Made by a program: the position numbers and the translations under genes. From Saccopteryx bilineata (taxonomy: Eukaryota > Chordata > Mammalia > Chiroptera > Emballonuridae), in the NCBI RefSeq assembly GCF_036850765.1, contig NC_089498.1, forward strand, positions 68,612,305 through 68,676,304: a stretch of 64,000 nt of DNA, read 5' to 3'. This document shows positions 44,840-58,364 of this stretch, one piece after another. The notes beneath the pieces are model-generated. The model did not search any database and was not told the DNA's origin. It saw only the letters and a program-made list of their open reading frames with translations. The stretch's first letter is position 1, and each line of letters starts with the position of its first letter.

Positions 44840-45060
44840 AGAGTATAATAATTAAGGATATGGGTTCTGGAATTTAGTTGTTTGAGATTTGCCTTGGCAA
44901 CTTAATAGTTATTTATCCTGGGATAAGGTATATCAATTGTGCCTCATGTTTCTCACCCACAGGCATACACTAACACATTCTCAGAGGGTCATTGTGAGAA
45001 TTGAATGATAAATGTATATAAGATGAGAGAATAGTGTGTGGTATGTAGTAATCTCATAGC
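44840..45060 (+). mobile_element. MIR SINE
   Basis: MIR order: 'taattaaggatatgggttctgg', 'ttgccttggcaacttaatag', 'gcctcatgtttctcaccc', 'ggtcattgtgagaattgaatg'. Confidence 0.75.
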
Positions 45061-48000
45061 AAAATCACCCTGTTGGTCCTTTTACCTAGAAATGGTGCTA
45101 TTTTACAGAGTAAGGAGAAAAAGAAAAAAACAACTCCATCAATGAGGACACTACTTAGAATTTTAAATAGTTCGATTCTGCTTACTTACAATATCTATTT
45201 TCATTTTTTCATTGGGAACAAATGCTTTGATTCCCAGCTTTTCTCTTTTCCTCCCCAATGATTGGTAATATTTCATTACCTTTTCATATTTATATGTGTA
45301 GATTTAGATGGTCCATACTGTTGATTGGGATGACCTCCCTATTCTTAGGCTAACACTTGCTGTCATGAAATTATATACAATGTTCAAAGAACAGTGATTA
45401 GCAGAAATCACTGTTACTGATTAGCATGTTACTGATTCCTTGCAGTAACATGTGCTGGGAATGAACCTGACAGATTTGTTTCAAAGAGAAAAAGCAAGAA
45501 GATGGGTAAGAAAAGATCCCACTGCATTTAGGATGCTGGTGACACTAAATGAAGGAAGCACAGAGCAAACATTTTGTTCAACATCTCCCTGCAGAGCTCT
45601 GATAAATTCTGGAAGCCCTACTGTGTGGTTCTCACTGACATCCCTATTGTTCCAAATGAGAGCTAAATAGTGCTATAATTTCTCAAGACTGGGGTTTCAT
45701 TGTTCTTTCTGTTGGAGAGACTTGCCTACTTGTCTCTCAGAATTTTTCTTCTTTACTTCTCTTGGCTTTTAAAAAGGCCTTATCAGCTAAACCCAATACA
45801 TCCACTTCATATTTTAAAAACAAGTTATTGAAAGTATCTGCTTTATTGATGTCATTCATCACTGTTTTCCAGTATCGCTACAAATTTCCTTTTGCTCACT
45901 TGGAGCTCCTTTAGTCAGTTCCATGAGATTAGAATATAAAGGGAAAGAAAAGAAAAGAATATGGGTTTGTCGAATTTCCCAACCTGAACCTAGAAATATT
46001 ATTTTAGGTCTTGAAAATAACTGAGATGTTCATTTCTTTCTATGGCAGCAGAGTTAGTGGAGAACAGAATCCACAGAGCAACAACATGTCAAGTTGCATA
46101 TTTAGCTAAACTGATACAGTCAACTGCTGTCAACATGATTAAAATTATTGGCGATCTGAATTTAATTAATTTGAGAGCTGCGTTATTTTCTTATTTCCTC
46201 CAGTCTCCTGACCACTTAATTAGTAAGATTTACTTTTAATTCTTCTCTAAAATTTTTATGTTCATGGTCAATAGTAGTGATTCAGACAACTCAAAAGAGA
46301 AAAACAGCCCGAATCATTTTTTATTGGCATATATGCCTATTATGTAAATATGTGGGTTACATTTTGCCTTCCTAAGTATACTATCTTTAATCTGACATGA
46401 AAATAAGATTTAAATCTCTGACCTAGAATATCTGGAAGAAAATATCTAGAGAAAGAAAAGTCCAGACAGCCAGGGATTCAAGTCTATAACACAGAGGTCT
46501 CACTGACTATATACAAAATCAAAGAGAGCAAAGAGAGGGGCAAGATTTCAGAGTTGTTATTTAAATAAAAACAGTTATGTCTATTTCATTGGTTGAAAGC
46601 ATTTGGTACAATGGAGAGATTTATTTTCTATCAACATAAATAATGGCAATTTACAGAGGTTTGATTCAGTACCTTTGAAACACACACACAACTGCAACTT
46701 AACATATTTTATATTCTGCCCAGCTAGCAAAAGGGGCTGGAAAAAACAGTGATAGACAAAGAGGTTAGACTATTTCAGGTGTGGGCAAGTTGTCAAATAG
46801 CAGCTGGGTTGTGGAACCGGTGAGTATAAGGCTTTGTGTAATGAAGTAAGCTCCACAGACTGTCCCTGAGTGTCTGTGAGGTCAAATGCTGTGCACCCCA
46901 TTCGAGCTCCTTAAATTAATAGCCAGGTGTTATATTAGTTATGTACCTTAATCATTAATTATGCCTCTGGCAGCAGGAGAAGAAAACATAGACCAGGACA
47001 TATGAGCTGGAGTGATAAAGGGAAAGCATCAATCATGCGTGGCAGGAAAGCCAAAGACACTCTCTCTGCCTGGAATGCTTTCTTTTTTGACTCCTCAGTC
47101 TCTCTTACATCAAACTTCAGAGACACCATTTCTCATCTGCGTGTGTGGGTATGTGTGTGACACAGAGAGAGAGAGAAAAAAAACTGTGTTCATGAGACTC
47201 AAACAGAGGAAAAATGAGACTCAAATGAAAACAAAATAAAAAAATAATAAAATGCAGTTGCTATCAATGCCTATATATGCTAGATAGCACCACCAGGCTC
47301 TGAATGAAATTAAAGACTATTTCCACAAACAAAATTGTCAGTCAAGAGTTACGATTCATTCAATAACAGTAAAAGTAAGCTATAGCAAGAATGGATTTTG
47401 GAGTCAACAGCTAATAGCCATAACCAGCAGCACAGGTTGGCTCACATGCTTTTATTTTGATACAATGTCATAATAAGTGTATTACATATGTCATTTTAAG
47501 TAGGTAGGGAGGGAAGGTGAATCACCCAAAGTACCATGGCATAGAATGAATCACAAAGCTTAAGAAATACAAACACAACCCTATTCTATTGTGTGGTATA
47601 AATGGGCATTTAGAAGCAAGAAGAACAGGACAGTATTTTGGTCAACTGAAAAGATACTAAGTGTTGGATTTCAGTTGGCTCTAGCATCTTGGGTAGACCA
47701 TTTCCCTTCTTTATTTTCACTGCTCTTGTCTATAAATGTATAGTTTTAGCTATAGCATCTGTCCTTAACTTGCTGTTGCATATGAGGATCTGCAAAGAGA
47801 CATAAATTATCTGGAAAACATTGTTAATCAGATTCTTTAAGTCTTACTGAATTGCTCTTACCAAAAAAAAAAAAATACTTCTCTATGTGTACTGGAGAAT
47901 TAGTTCTTTTAAATTGACAATCTGGTTTGAACCAACAGTTTTAAAATATATACATATAATACAAATTACTAAACAATGAAATAAAATTAATATATATATA

Positions 48001-49077
48001 TATACATAACAGAATCCCTATGTTTTTTCTATTAGATTCAACAGATATAAAATTAGTCTGTCGTGTTGCTATAAAAATTTGTAAATGCTTCCCATCAACT
48101 AGGGTCATTGTTATGGACCAGCAACAGCCTACAGACCACACTTTTGGTAGCAAATGTGTTAATGTTCCTTCCAACCTTGGCCTTAAAGTTTCTATATGAA
48201 ATCTAGATAGCATTATATTCATTTTGCCTTAATTCCTTCTATACAAATCATACAATCTAACCTGTCATTGTACTTAAGACAAGATAAAGGCCCATCTTCC
48301 TTAGAAAACAATGTAAGATCATAAATAATAAGAAGAAGAACAACAAAATATGATTCCCCCAGTCACCTGTGATTACTTATGTTCCCTAAATAGTAAAAGT
48401 TAAGAGGAGGGAAAACCTGCAGGACTAATTACCCAACCCTCTGCTATTTCACCTACCCTTACCTTCTATGTTCTTCTATGTTCACAAGATTATCCCGACT
48501 TGAAATATCTTTACCAATCTTTCTACTATTTCATATTTAAAGCCTCATTCAAGATGTCTTACTGCATTTACTAGGCACTCAAAGCATATCTATTGAATAC
48601 TTACTATGTTCAGGAAGAGGGAAAAGAAAAATAAAATGTATGGTCCTCTGCTCTCAAGTTGTCTAGGCTATATCAATCCTTATAATACATATATATGCAT
48701 TGTGCTAAGAACCACAACTGGGATATGCAGAGCAGGCAGTGAAAAAGAGACATCAAATTTCAAATGGTGGGTCTATTAAAGCTTTTATAGTAAGTTTTTT
48801 GGTATTGTGTCTTGATCATGACTACCAGGTAATCTGCCTGTAATAGTAGAGAAGTTTTGTCATCTGACTAGACCATTGTTTGTTGTTTGCTGTTTCCCTT
48901 CTTGCTACATGGTTGGTTAAAAAGAATGTCCTTTCAAAACAGTAGACCCCTCTTTGATCAAGGGTGTTCCAATTGAGAAAAACTGTGTGTGCATTGTTAA
49001 TTTTGTGAGTTTGGCAGAGATAAGCAAAGAATCCAGGAAGAGCAGTGCATGTAAATTGGATGATAAAAGCTTTCATA
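45061..49077. other. Unique sequence, 4 kb
   Basis: No repeat family or gene recognised. The longest frames (46042-46239 plus, 47941-48222 and 48822-49157 minus) carry no known domain, and the last overlaps a SINE. (AT)n at about 47991-48004. Confidence 0.4.
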
Positions 49078-49095
49078 AAAATATGAAATCTACCA

Positions 49096-49418
49096 CCTAA
49101 CCAGGTGGTGGCGCACTGCATAGAGTATCTGCTGGGATGCGGAGGACCCAGGTTCAAGGCCCCAAGGTTGCCAACTTGAGCATGGGCTCATCTGGTTTGA
49201 GCAAGGCTTGCCAGCTTGAGCCCAAGGTCTCTGGCTTGAGCAAAGGGTTACTCAGTCTTCTATAGCTTCCCTGGTCAAAGCACATATGAGAAAGCAATCA
49301 ATGAGCAACTAAGTTGCTACAATGAAGAATTGATGATTCTCATCTCTCTCCCTTCCTGTCTGCCTGTTGCTATCTGTCCCTCTCTCTCTGTCTCTCTCTG
49401 TCTCTGTCATAAAAAAAA
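49096..49418 (+). mobile_element. Type B SINE
   Basis: Plus-strand, with promoter boxes near 49107 and 49152. An imperfect duplication (aaaatatga...tctacca) flanks it at about 49078-49095 and 49418-49435. Confidence 0.88.
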
Positions 49419-49546
49419 ATATGACTCTACCAAAGAAAGTGGTAAGTGGTAGGGAGGGTAAGGCATGTGGGAGCTGATAAGATTGAAGAAAGTAAAAGAC
49501 AGGTCCTGCAACTTCTTGGATATCTTCCTAAAGATTCTGGATTTAT

Positions 49547-50056
49547 TGCACCCCCATGTTTAAGGCAGCATTATTCACAATAGCGAAGATCTGGAAACAG
49601 CCCAAGTGACTATCTGTGGACGAGTGGATTAAAAAGCTTTGGTACATATATACTATGCAATACTACTCAGCCATAAGAAATGATGACATCGGATCATTTA
49701 CAATAACATGGATGGATCTTGATAACATTATACTGAAATAAGTAAATCAGAAAAAACTAAGAAGTATATGATTTCATATATAGATAGGACATAAAAGTGA
49801 GTCTCAGAGACATGGACAAGAATGTGATGGTAACCGGCGGGGGGGGGGAGAGTGTGGGGGGAGGGGAGGGGCACAAAGAAAACCAGATAGAAGGTGACAG
49901 AAGACAATTTGACTTTGGATGAGGGGTATGCAACATAATCAAATGTCAAAATAATCTGGAGATGTTTTCTCTGAATATATGTACCCAGATTTATCAATGT
50001 CACCCCATTAAAATTAAAAACAAAACAAAACAAAAGAAAAAAACAAACAAAAAAAA
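49547..50056 (+). mobile_element. L1 3' end, 5'-truncated
   Basis: About 510 bp. ORF2 end ('gcagcattattcacaatagc' at 49566-49585), G-rich 3' UTR at 49830-49870, A-rich tail. Exact 16-bp duplication aagattctggatttat at 49531-49546 and 50057-50072. Confidence 0.95.
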
Positions 50057-50072
50057 AAGATTCTGGATTTAT

Positions 50073-52515
50073 CTGGAGGTTGTCTTTGACTCATTAAAGG
50101 TGTTAAGTAAGGAAGTGATAGGATCAATATTTTTTAAAAAATCACTCTGATGACTTTGTAAATAATATCTAGGATGTGAGTAGGATAAAAGTAAGAGTGC
50201 CAAGAGATTCATCTAATAACAATTCAGGAGAGGAATCATGAGGTCCTAGAATGAATCAGTAACAATTAGAAATGCAAAAAACAGAATACCTTTGACAGAT
50301 ACCAGAAAGGCAGAATTACTAGGTATGGGGGGATGAATGAGTAGAAGGAATCATGAATGATTTTCAGACTTAGGCAAGTTAGAAACTGAGGATTTCATTA
50401 CCGGAAAGAGAAAATGCTGATGTAAGTGTAATATGAGAGTGAAAAGAAAAAAAAGTTCAGATGTGAATATATTCAATAAGTCAAGATATCTATAGAAAGT
50501 TTAGGTGGAGGTGTCTAAGGGGAGTTAGAAATAGGAGCCTGGAATTGGGAGGTGGGCCTGGGCTGGAGGGAGAAAAGTTGGGCAGCAGTAACTGTAGACA
50601 TGAGATGGGTGTGATCATTTCGATAGGCCTTGCCTGAGAAATTTTATTCTACTCCAATAGAAATTACTTTATCCCACAAATAGTGGTATTTTTAATCTCC
50701 TTTATTTTCCCCAAAATTGTTAAGGAGTTATGCAAATGTATAAAGCTTCCCAATTAAAAATTAAGTGGGAAAATAAACTAAAGGGGGTATATGACATAGA
50801 ACAATAAGATAAAGCTGGACTGAGGATCACACATCATGAGCAAACTGCTTGATGCTGTCTACTGCCCAGTGGTGGGTCACACTTTTGGATTTTCAAGTAG
50901 CAATGTGGAATGCTGGTGGCCAAGACCAGGTAGGTTTATATTGTATTCAGGCAGACAGTAGAGGAAATGCGGGGCCAGAAAGCATTGGGCCATTCCCATT
51001 TAATAGTCTAGCAACGCTGGACAAACCAACAGGCAGAGGAAAAACACTTCTCACAGCGGCAGGCAAACAAACAGCAAAACGACCCATCACAGTGCCGGGC
51101 AAGTGATTAGCAATCCGCCCTGAGGACAAGCACCCGTAGCCTTACATCAGCTATACACATGCAGTTCTGTCTTGTATTCATGCTCTAATCATGCCAAGCA
51201 TAAGCGAGCAAGCCTAACACAACTGTTTTCCCAACACAATACAAAGGGGGAAATTACAAGTTATATATTTCATACTCATAAAATAAAATTAAAACAATAT
51301 CTCAAAAGCATAATTATGAGAGAACTGAAAAAAAAAATTCTCCTGGAAGCCATCACAAGAAAAACACTGAAATATAATAAGCAGTTCTTAATAACAACCA
51401 TTAAGTAAAAAAAATGAGACATATAACTATTATTATGTTTATCAATGCAGGGTAATGATATAATAACTTAAAGGAGCAAATATATATATATTCCTAAAAA
51501 TCAAATCTTTATTTTTATACCTTTACTGACCCTTACAAAATTCAGATTGGAATAGGTGTTCTGAAAATGAATTTATCTAGCAAACAATGCTCAAAATAAA
51601 ACAACAATGGTGTCTTGGCATAAATAAAGTAGCTGGTCACTATATTCCTCTCAAGTTACATCGGGCCCTTGTAGAATCAGGACGTTGACCATTTTCAGCT
51701 GCTAAAAGATTCAATAAGGGCTCAATGTACTGTACCTCTCATTTAGCTAGGCGACCTAACCTTCTAAATAAGACTGAATGTTTGCTAACAGCTGGAAGAG
51801 GAATCTCAAGGGGTTCTTAAAAGACTTTCTCATTTCTATTCCTCTAAAACTAATTTTAACCTAAAACTGATTTTTTTTTTCTTTTCATGTATACAAGATA
51901 TCTTTTATGGAGGTGGGGGAGTTGTTTTTATTTCCCATTTAAGATGACTTTTCAGAGCTTGTGGATTTTAATGGAAATTTACTGCTGGTATTTTAGCCAA
52001 AAGGAATGTGTTTTGATCACAGACAAGTGGCAATTTTCTGCACAGTAGCATAGAAGCAGACTAGCACAAGGGCGTCGCACCTAGCCCCCAATAGGAGTGC
52101 CGAGTCCTGGACATTTGTTCCATTTACGGAAGCCCACATTATAACTGCGCTGGGAGGAGGCTTTATCCTACCGAGTTTCAGTAAGTATGTCAATTATTCA
52201 GCTTTGATGCAAATTCTTCCAGTATTACTCATTTATCCATTCATGGTAAGAAATTCCATGAAACATGTATGAAATCTAAGATGTACTGTCTTACTTCTGT
52301 GTAGGGAAAGCTTTGGAATGATCCCTGGCTCTGTTGAGACTATTATTTCATTAGTTTTCCCACACCAATTGGTCTTTTCACATGGGGTTATAAACGCACA
52401 TGTATAAGAATTAAATGTAAAACTTAAAATAAATTGAATAGATTATATGTAAGAAGAAGTGCAAAACAAATATAGAGGCAATCTCCTCAAAGTGAGCCTC
52501 TGGATAGCTACAGAC
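50073..52515. other. Unique sequence, 2.4 kb
   Basis: No repeat or gene could be supported. Confidence 0.4.
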
Positions 52516-52529
52516 TAAAATATGGATGG

Positions 52530-53183
52530 TTTACAGCTGTCCGAGGGGAGTGGAGTTACGGGGCTGGATTTGAAGGGATTAAACAAAGAAAAAAACCTCA
52601 TGGACACATACAACAGTATGGGGTTACAAGAGGAAAGTAGGGGGGGTGAGAAAAGTGTTGGGAGAACTGCTGTGTTAGCTTTACTTGCTTGTACTTTGCC
52701 TGATTAGTGTGTGAGCACGCTGCAGAGGCACATGTGTATAGTCTATGTGGGGCTACTGGTGCTTTGCCTCAGCACGCATTGTGGATTACAGATCGCCTGT
52801 TCACCACTGCAAGGGGCTGGTTTTGCTATACGTTTGCCTGCTGCTGTGAGAGTGATTTTTTTCCCTGCCTGATTGCTTGCCCACCATTGCAAGACTCTAT
52901 TAAATGGGAAGACCCAAGGCTTTCTGGCTCTACAGTTTCTCTACCATCTTCCTGAATCCAATGAGGCCCTGCCTGGCCTCAGCCACTGGCATTACAAGAG
53001 ATAAAAGAGGTTAAAGGGGAGTAAATGGTGATAGAAGGGGACTGACTAGGGCTGCTGAACATCAATATACATCAATACAATATACAGATGATGTGTTATA
53101 GAACTGTACACCTGAAACCTATATGATTTTGTTGACCAATGTCACCCCAGTAAAGTCAATAAAATATATTTAAAATAAAAAAG
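52530..53183 (+). mobile_element. L1 3' end with an inserted LTR-like block
   Basis: Exact 14-bp duplication taaaatatggatgg at 52516-52529 and 53184-53197. L1 3' UTR at 52530-52655 and 52997-53183, the latter with AATAAA and an A-rich end. The middle (52656-52996) is foreign to the L1. Confidence 0.9.
52656..52996 (+). mobile_element. Probable solo LTR inside the L1
   Basis: 341 bp starting TGTTGGG and ending CATTACA. A polyadenylation-like ATTAAA is at 52899-52904. It has little resemblance to L1. No clean duplication seen. The LTR family is not known to me. A reordered or transduced host sequence is the alternative. Confidence 0.5.
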
Positions 53184-53197
53184 TAAAATATGGATGG

Positions 53198-53490
53198 AAG
53201 AAAGAATGGGAGAAAAGAGGTGGAGCAAGAGAATGAATCTAATCCTACATGCTTGGTATGCAAACAAATAAAGCTGAGTAAATTCCTTTTTCAGGAGATT
53301 CTCTCACTAAATCATTGAATTTTAGTATCTATGAATCCGAGTGAAAAGCTTGTTCTCCAGCATCTGCAATGTGAAGGCTTCTCAATAATAAAGAGGTAAA
53401 TAATTACACAAGCAAGGCAGAGAAATGCAAAATAAAAGAAAACATTCGAATACAAAGCAAAAGACCTAAATGTAGAATCAATGCTCATTT
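53198..53490. other. Unique sequence, nothing recognised
   Basis: No repeat or gene could be supported. Confidence 0.35.
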
Positions 53491-53494
53491 GCTC

Positions 53495-53660
53495 TGCAAC
53501 TCCACTTTTCTGTGCCATAGTTTTCTCTTCTGAAAAATAAAGGCCATAATAATACCTGCTCTGCTTTCTTCATAAGGTTGTGGAGCAAATGAGATAATGA
53601 GTATGGATCAATCACTTCTAATTCTTAAAGGGCTATATAAATATTAATGACTTAAGAAAT
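53495..53660 (+). mobile_element. MIR relic
   Basis: 'ctgtgccatagttttctc', 'ataataatacctgctctgc' and 'aaggttgtggagcaaatgag' match the MIR 3' part in order. Confidence 0.65.
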
Positions 53661-54800
53661 TTATTTAACTCCTCTGAGCCTCCTTATATTCATCTGTCAA
53701 ATAAAGCTCTTCATGGCCTGCCCACTTCCAAAGTGATCTTGCAAAAATCAAGTAATGTCAGCACACTTTTGAAATATAAAGTGCTATCAAGTTTAAGGCT
53801 TTCAAATCTATTCAAACAACTGTGTGGAAGAAAAAAAACTATGATTGACTAGAAGTGGCAAATTCTTAAACGCATTCCACAATCTTAGGAAATAAAGCTG
53901 ATAGGTATGTGCACGCATGCACACATACACACACAAACACACTCGCTGATATTAAATTTTTCACTTCTGAGAGAAAAATAGATTAGCAGTAAGTTCCACT
54001 ATTAAGATTTTAGAACATTGCCTACCTATACTATTACAAGTGGTGAGAAAACAGTAAATTAAACTTTACAATGCTTTCCTAAAGGAAATGGAAATACAGT
54101 CATTACTTAGAGTTTATGTTGGACTGGGAACAGTAGGCCAGTATGCACTATGGAGAAGCAATGTTTCAATGGTAAAGATGTGAACAAAATGACACTGCAA
54201 ATCTTTCCCAAATTTAGCATTTGAGAGGCAAACATATTTGTATTAATGCAGAAGTGTGTTATGAAAGTCATCACCATGGGAATGATCAATCAAAGCTTTA
54301 ACACTGTTAAATAAACATCACACAATGAGAGCGTGTTTTCCCTTTCATGCAACTCACTCAAGTTTGAAGGAACTGCTAAATTCTCATACTTGGCAAAATC
54401 TTGAATGACAGCCTGATAAATATAAAAACAATCTTTTTATATTTTTCAATGATTTGAAGAAAGATAGAAAATGTAGGGTAGGCATGGGGATATGGGATAC
54501 CCCAAAGGCAATGATAATCAAATAAAACCCTTTGCTACACTGCAAAGGTAGAGTAAACAGGAACATGCATCAATGTTTTGAAATAAAGGGCCACACTAAC
54601 TAAAACATACATCGTACTATGATGTACACACAAAAAAAGAAGACAGAATTTTTATCAATGGAAAAGTTAATTTGGGGAGATGAAGGCTCCTAACAACAGC
54701 TATGTTAACGACTAGTAGTCTGACCTACAATAAAATAAGTTAACTTCTCTACGACTTACAATAAAATAAGTCGACCTCTAAAATACATGTCCTGATTTGT
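53661..54800. other. Unique sequence with short (CA)n
   Basis: A short (CA)n-like run lies at 53919-53940; otherwise nothing. Confidence 0.4.
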
Positions 54801-54807
54801 GTACTTC

Positions 54808-55018
54808 TAAGCCAGTGGTTCTCAATTGGATGGTGGGGGCAATCTTACAAGAGATATTTGGCTTTTGGGCTATCCTTATAGGAGGAGGGTAGAGCGATGG
54901 ACATCTGGTGGGTGGAGGCCAAGGATGCTAAATATTCTACAATTCACAGGACATTCTACCACAACAAAAAATTATCTGAGGTCAAAGTCAATAATATCGA
55001 GATTGAGAAACTGTGTTC
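54808..55018 (+). mobile_element. MER20 (hAT DNA transposon relic)
   Basis: 'cagtggttctcaattgg', 'gagatatttggct', 'catctggtgggtggaggcca', 'gatgctaaatattctacaat', 'ttgagaaactgtg' appear in MER20 order. Confidence 0.8.
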
Positions 55019-56480
55019 TAAACTGAAACTACTCAAAAAATATATTATTATGTAAATAAAGACCTAGTCATTCTCAGCATGAAAGCAATAGAAAAAAATC
55101 AATACTTTATTAGTATTATTGTTATTGCTTAAGCTTCTTTTCCACCTGAGTTTTGTTTAAATTATAAAGCACTTGGCAGAAAAATAAGATTCATTTCTAT
55201 AATAGATTCAGTGCTTTCTCTTTCAGCGCCTTTTTTTTCCCCCCAATTAATTAACATTTCACTGCTTTCTTATAATGAATGCCAGAATTTCCCTGAACTT
55301 TTCAGGAGAAGTTATAAAACTCAATGAGATTATTAAATTTTCCTGATAAAAATTATAGGACAAAATTTAGAAGAGTTTTCTCCCTCAAGGATGTTATTTA
55401 TAAACATTATTTGGAAGTCTGAAATAAAATTAAAAGTAGACATGCACAATTCTGGAGGCTAGTTATGTTACTCATGCTGAAAATAGAATGTTAGTGCTGG
55501 AGAGCTCCTTCCTGAATGTATCAATGTGGATGAGGTAACTCCGAGGCAAGGCCATTCAAAATATCAGATCTAAAATCCTGGTCCCCTAAAGTCCAGTTTC
55601 TAAATTAATTCTTGTTCATCATAAACATAAAATTGCCAAAATGAACAGTACATCATTTTAAATTGAGAATAGAATTTTTATTCCCTAAAACTTAAACAAG
55701 TATTATACAAACATTATCAGAATCAGGGCACATTATTACAAAGCATTTCTTTGCTTCTTGTAACGAAAGTTTTATCTGATTTGCCACATAGTATTAAAAA
55801 AAAACTGAACTGTCATTTATTAGAAATGTAAAGGAGCAAACATATTGTGACAATTTAAAAAATTTTATTTTATAATCTTTGTTAGCATTTATAAAAATAA
55901 AAAAAATAAGTGAAGAAAGGCAATAGCCTAGATGTAGTTCATAGATTTTCTATCATGGCTAATGGCTCATGTTTTGCAAACTGCTGGTTTGAATTATTGC
56001 ATATGCTACATATAAAAATGGAAAGCTTCTAAAAGAAAATGACTAAAGTAAAATATTCAGATGGAAAGCAATGAGAATTTCAATAAGGCATTCTTATAAG
56101 AATTATGGTTTTTGAATTTTGCCACTGTAAACAAGACTAAAGAAAATAACCAAGCACAATCAATGTTTTATATATCCACAGGTTTCTTTCTTTGTTTTGT
56201 TTTTGTTTTAAACCAAAATTAAATCATAGAGCACTAGAGGCAACAAGGAACTAGAGGCCATGACACGGATGCTTTTGCTCACCTTGGCACTTTCTGAGAT
56301 CATGAGTAATTTACTCCATTTCACTGACTCTTCATTCACCCAATTGTAAATGGTGGGGACTGATGGAAGGGTATGCAAAATCCTTCCTATCCTTAAATTT
56401 TTATGGTTTTGTGAAACTTTGAGCTCAAAATTTTTTGATCTACATCTATGATATAGCTCATTATAATTTTCATATTTTTG
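55019..56480. other. Unique sequence, nothing recognised
   Basis: AT-rich; no repeat or gene could be supported. Confidence 0.4.
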
Positions 56481-56484
56481 TTTC

Positions 56485-56735
56485 AGTAAAGACTATGTTA
56501 CAACAGAAAACACTAACATAAAATAACTGAAGCAAATAAGATGATTTATTGGCTCATCTTCCATAAAGTCTTAGTCACTATTTAGATCTTGTCCAGGAAC
56601 TCAAATGGCATCTTCAGTAATTGGTTTCTCTTCATCTTTCAGTTCTGTTTTATATTATGTTGGTTTAAGCTTCAAAATATATGTAGTAATTCCCTGTTGC
56701 TTCAAGAACAATTTTTTTTCCGTTTTGAGTTCCAG
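56485..56735 (+). repeat. Old repeat, left arm of an inverted pair
   Basis: Similar to the reverse complement of 56905-57145 throughout. In both, translating the matching strand gives near-identical peptides around a shared FCF.LCW pattern. The repeat family is unknown to me. Confidence 0.6.
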
Positions 56736-56904
56736 CAAAAAGAAATGAGTCTGTCTTTCTTTCCTCCCTACCATCCTAGCAAAAGTCAGCTTCTTCCTAG
56801 TTTGCTCTGGTTAATTAACAGGCCTGTCTCTGAACCACATGGCAGTCAGGGAAATGCAGATGTAAGTAGTGTCAGAGACATGCCTCGTTCTGGAACCAGG
56901 GCCT

Positions 56905-57145
56905 GATAACTGGGAAGGGGGTGCTTGGAGCAACAGAAAATCATGATGCATATTTTGAGAATTAAGCCAACAAAGCATAAAGCAGAATTGAGAAATGGAA
57001 ATAAACCAAATAATGAGGATACTATTTGAGTGTTCCCTGGAACACTGCCTGCATGAAGACTCAGACTTTATGGAGGACAGGCCCATAAATTTCCTTTATT
57101 TGCTTAAGATGATTTAAGTTGGTTTTTCTGTCATAACAGAGTGAG
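56905..57145 (-). repeat. Old repeat, right arm of an inverted pair
   Basis: Inverted partner of 56485-56735, roughly 70-75% similar by eye, with a 170-bp spacer. Confidence 0.6.
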
Positions 57146-57517
57146 TACCAACTGAATTAAAAATATAAACCTATTTTTTAAATTATAGAGGATTATATCC
57201 TATATTCAGATCAATGAAAGATTTTAAGCTCAAAGAACTAAATGTCTTCACAATATATATGATATACCATATATTTAATAGGTACTCAGAAAATATAAAT
57301 TATTTGATACAAGGTAATAAAGACAGAATTTTTAAAAGTCTGAATTTACTAAGAGAATATGCACCAAGTAAGAAGAAAAGGATAAGTATACTTTCCTATC
57401 TATAAAATGTTATGAGGAAAAAAGGAAGCAAAGATATATAAATAAACACATAAACAATACATAAAAGAGGCCAAAATGATATATCTCAGATTAGTAACCC
57501 TCAGAACCTGCATGTTC

Positions 57518-57652
57518 TGATTTACTGCTTATGTGCCAGGCACTCTTCTAGGTATTGGGGAATATCATATAGAATAGGCATCCAGTCCTTACTCTTGTAG
57601 AGCTTTCACTTAAAGAAAATAGAGATAGACAGTAAAGTAAAAAGATAAATGA
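57518..57652 (-). repeat. Inverted copy of the L2 3' end
   Basis: 135 bp. It matches the reverse complement of 59205-59339 with about 6 mismatches and no indels. L2 sequence does not continue beyond either end of this copy, unlike the partner. Confidence 0.9.
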
Positions 57653-57664
57653 TAACTGTCCTCT

Positions 57665-57880
57665 AACTTTCTTTCTTAATGCTCTCAATTTCTTGCAAGT
57701 CAGTTTCAATGCATGCATACCCTTTTTAACATTTTAAGAAATACCTTTAAATCCTTTTATTCCCCATTCTGTTAGAATGTAAGCTCCATGACTTCATAGA
57801 ACCTGTTTTGTTTACTAATGTATATCTTACATTACTAAATAAGTCCCTAAAATAAATAAGAACCTAGTAAAGTAATCATT
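57665..57880 (+). mobile_element. L2 LINE 3' end relic
   Basis: 'ttagaatgtaagctccatgac' and '...ttgtttactaatgtatatc...' are the L2 3' signature. It stands just downstream of the inverted copy. Confidence 0.6.
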
Positions 57881-58364
57881 AATGAATAACAAACAGGTGA
57901 TAAAAATGAAGAGGCAAGAGGAGAGGGCCGCGGGGACATGAATTATTTAAACTCTTTCTTCTACCTCCTTTTTCACCCTAGAAACCCTGACCTTTATTGC
58001 CTGTCTTCATTCATACTCACACATATTTAATAAGCTAGATTCCAAGATTCAGAACATGAAAGAAAGTGATTACCATCTAGAAACTGATATTATAATGAAA
58101 GAGGATGGACTTTATTTATTTTTTGGATATCTTACATATTCCACAATTTGTGGAAGTAGGAAAAAATGACATCGGGGCCAATCATGTGATAGGGTCTATA
58201 GAATAACTTCTCTAAATGTGTTCAGTTGTTTGAAATTGGCAGGAAGAGAAATTTTTGTCAAATATAAAGTGAGGTGCTGTTTTGGGTGTAAAAGATTTTA
58301 AGGAAAAAAGTGATAGAATAAAAGTAAATATATATTTATATATAAAATAAAAAAAAGGTTCTTT

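Noticed and set aside
48822..49157. A 111-residue minus-strand frame
   Set aside because: Its start lies in a type B SINE, and the rest shows no known domain or signs of constraint.
57965..58030. Possible start of another repeat or promoter region near a GC-rich 'gggccgcgggg' patch at 57927
   Set aside because: The patch is only about 10 bp and there is no CpG island or gene downstream.
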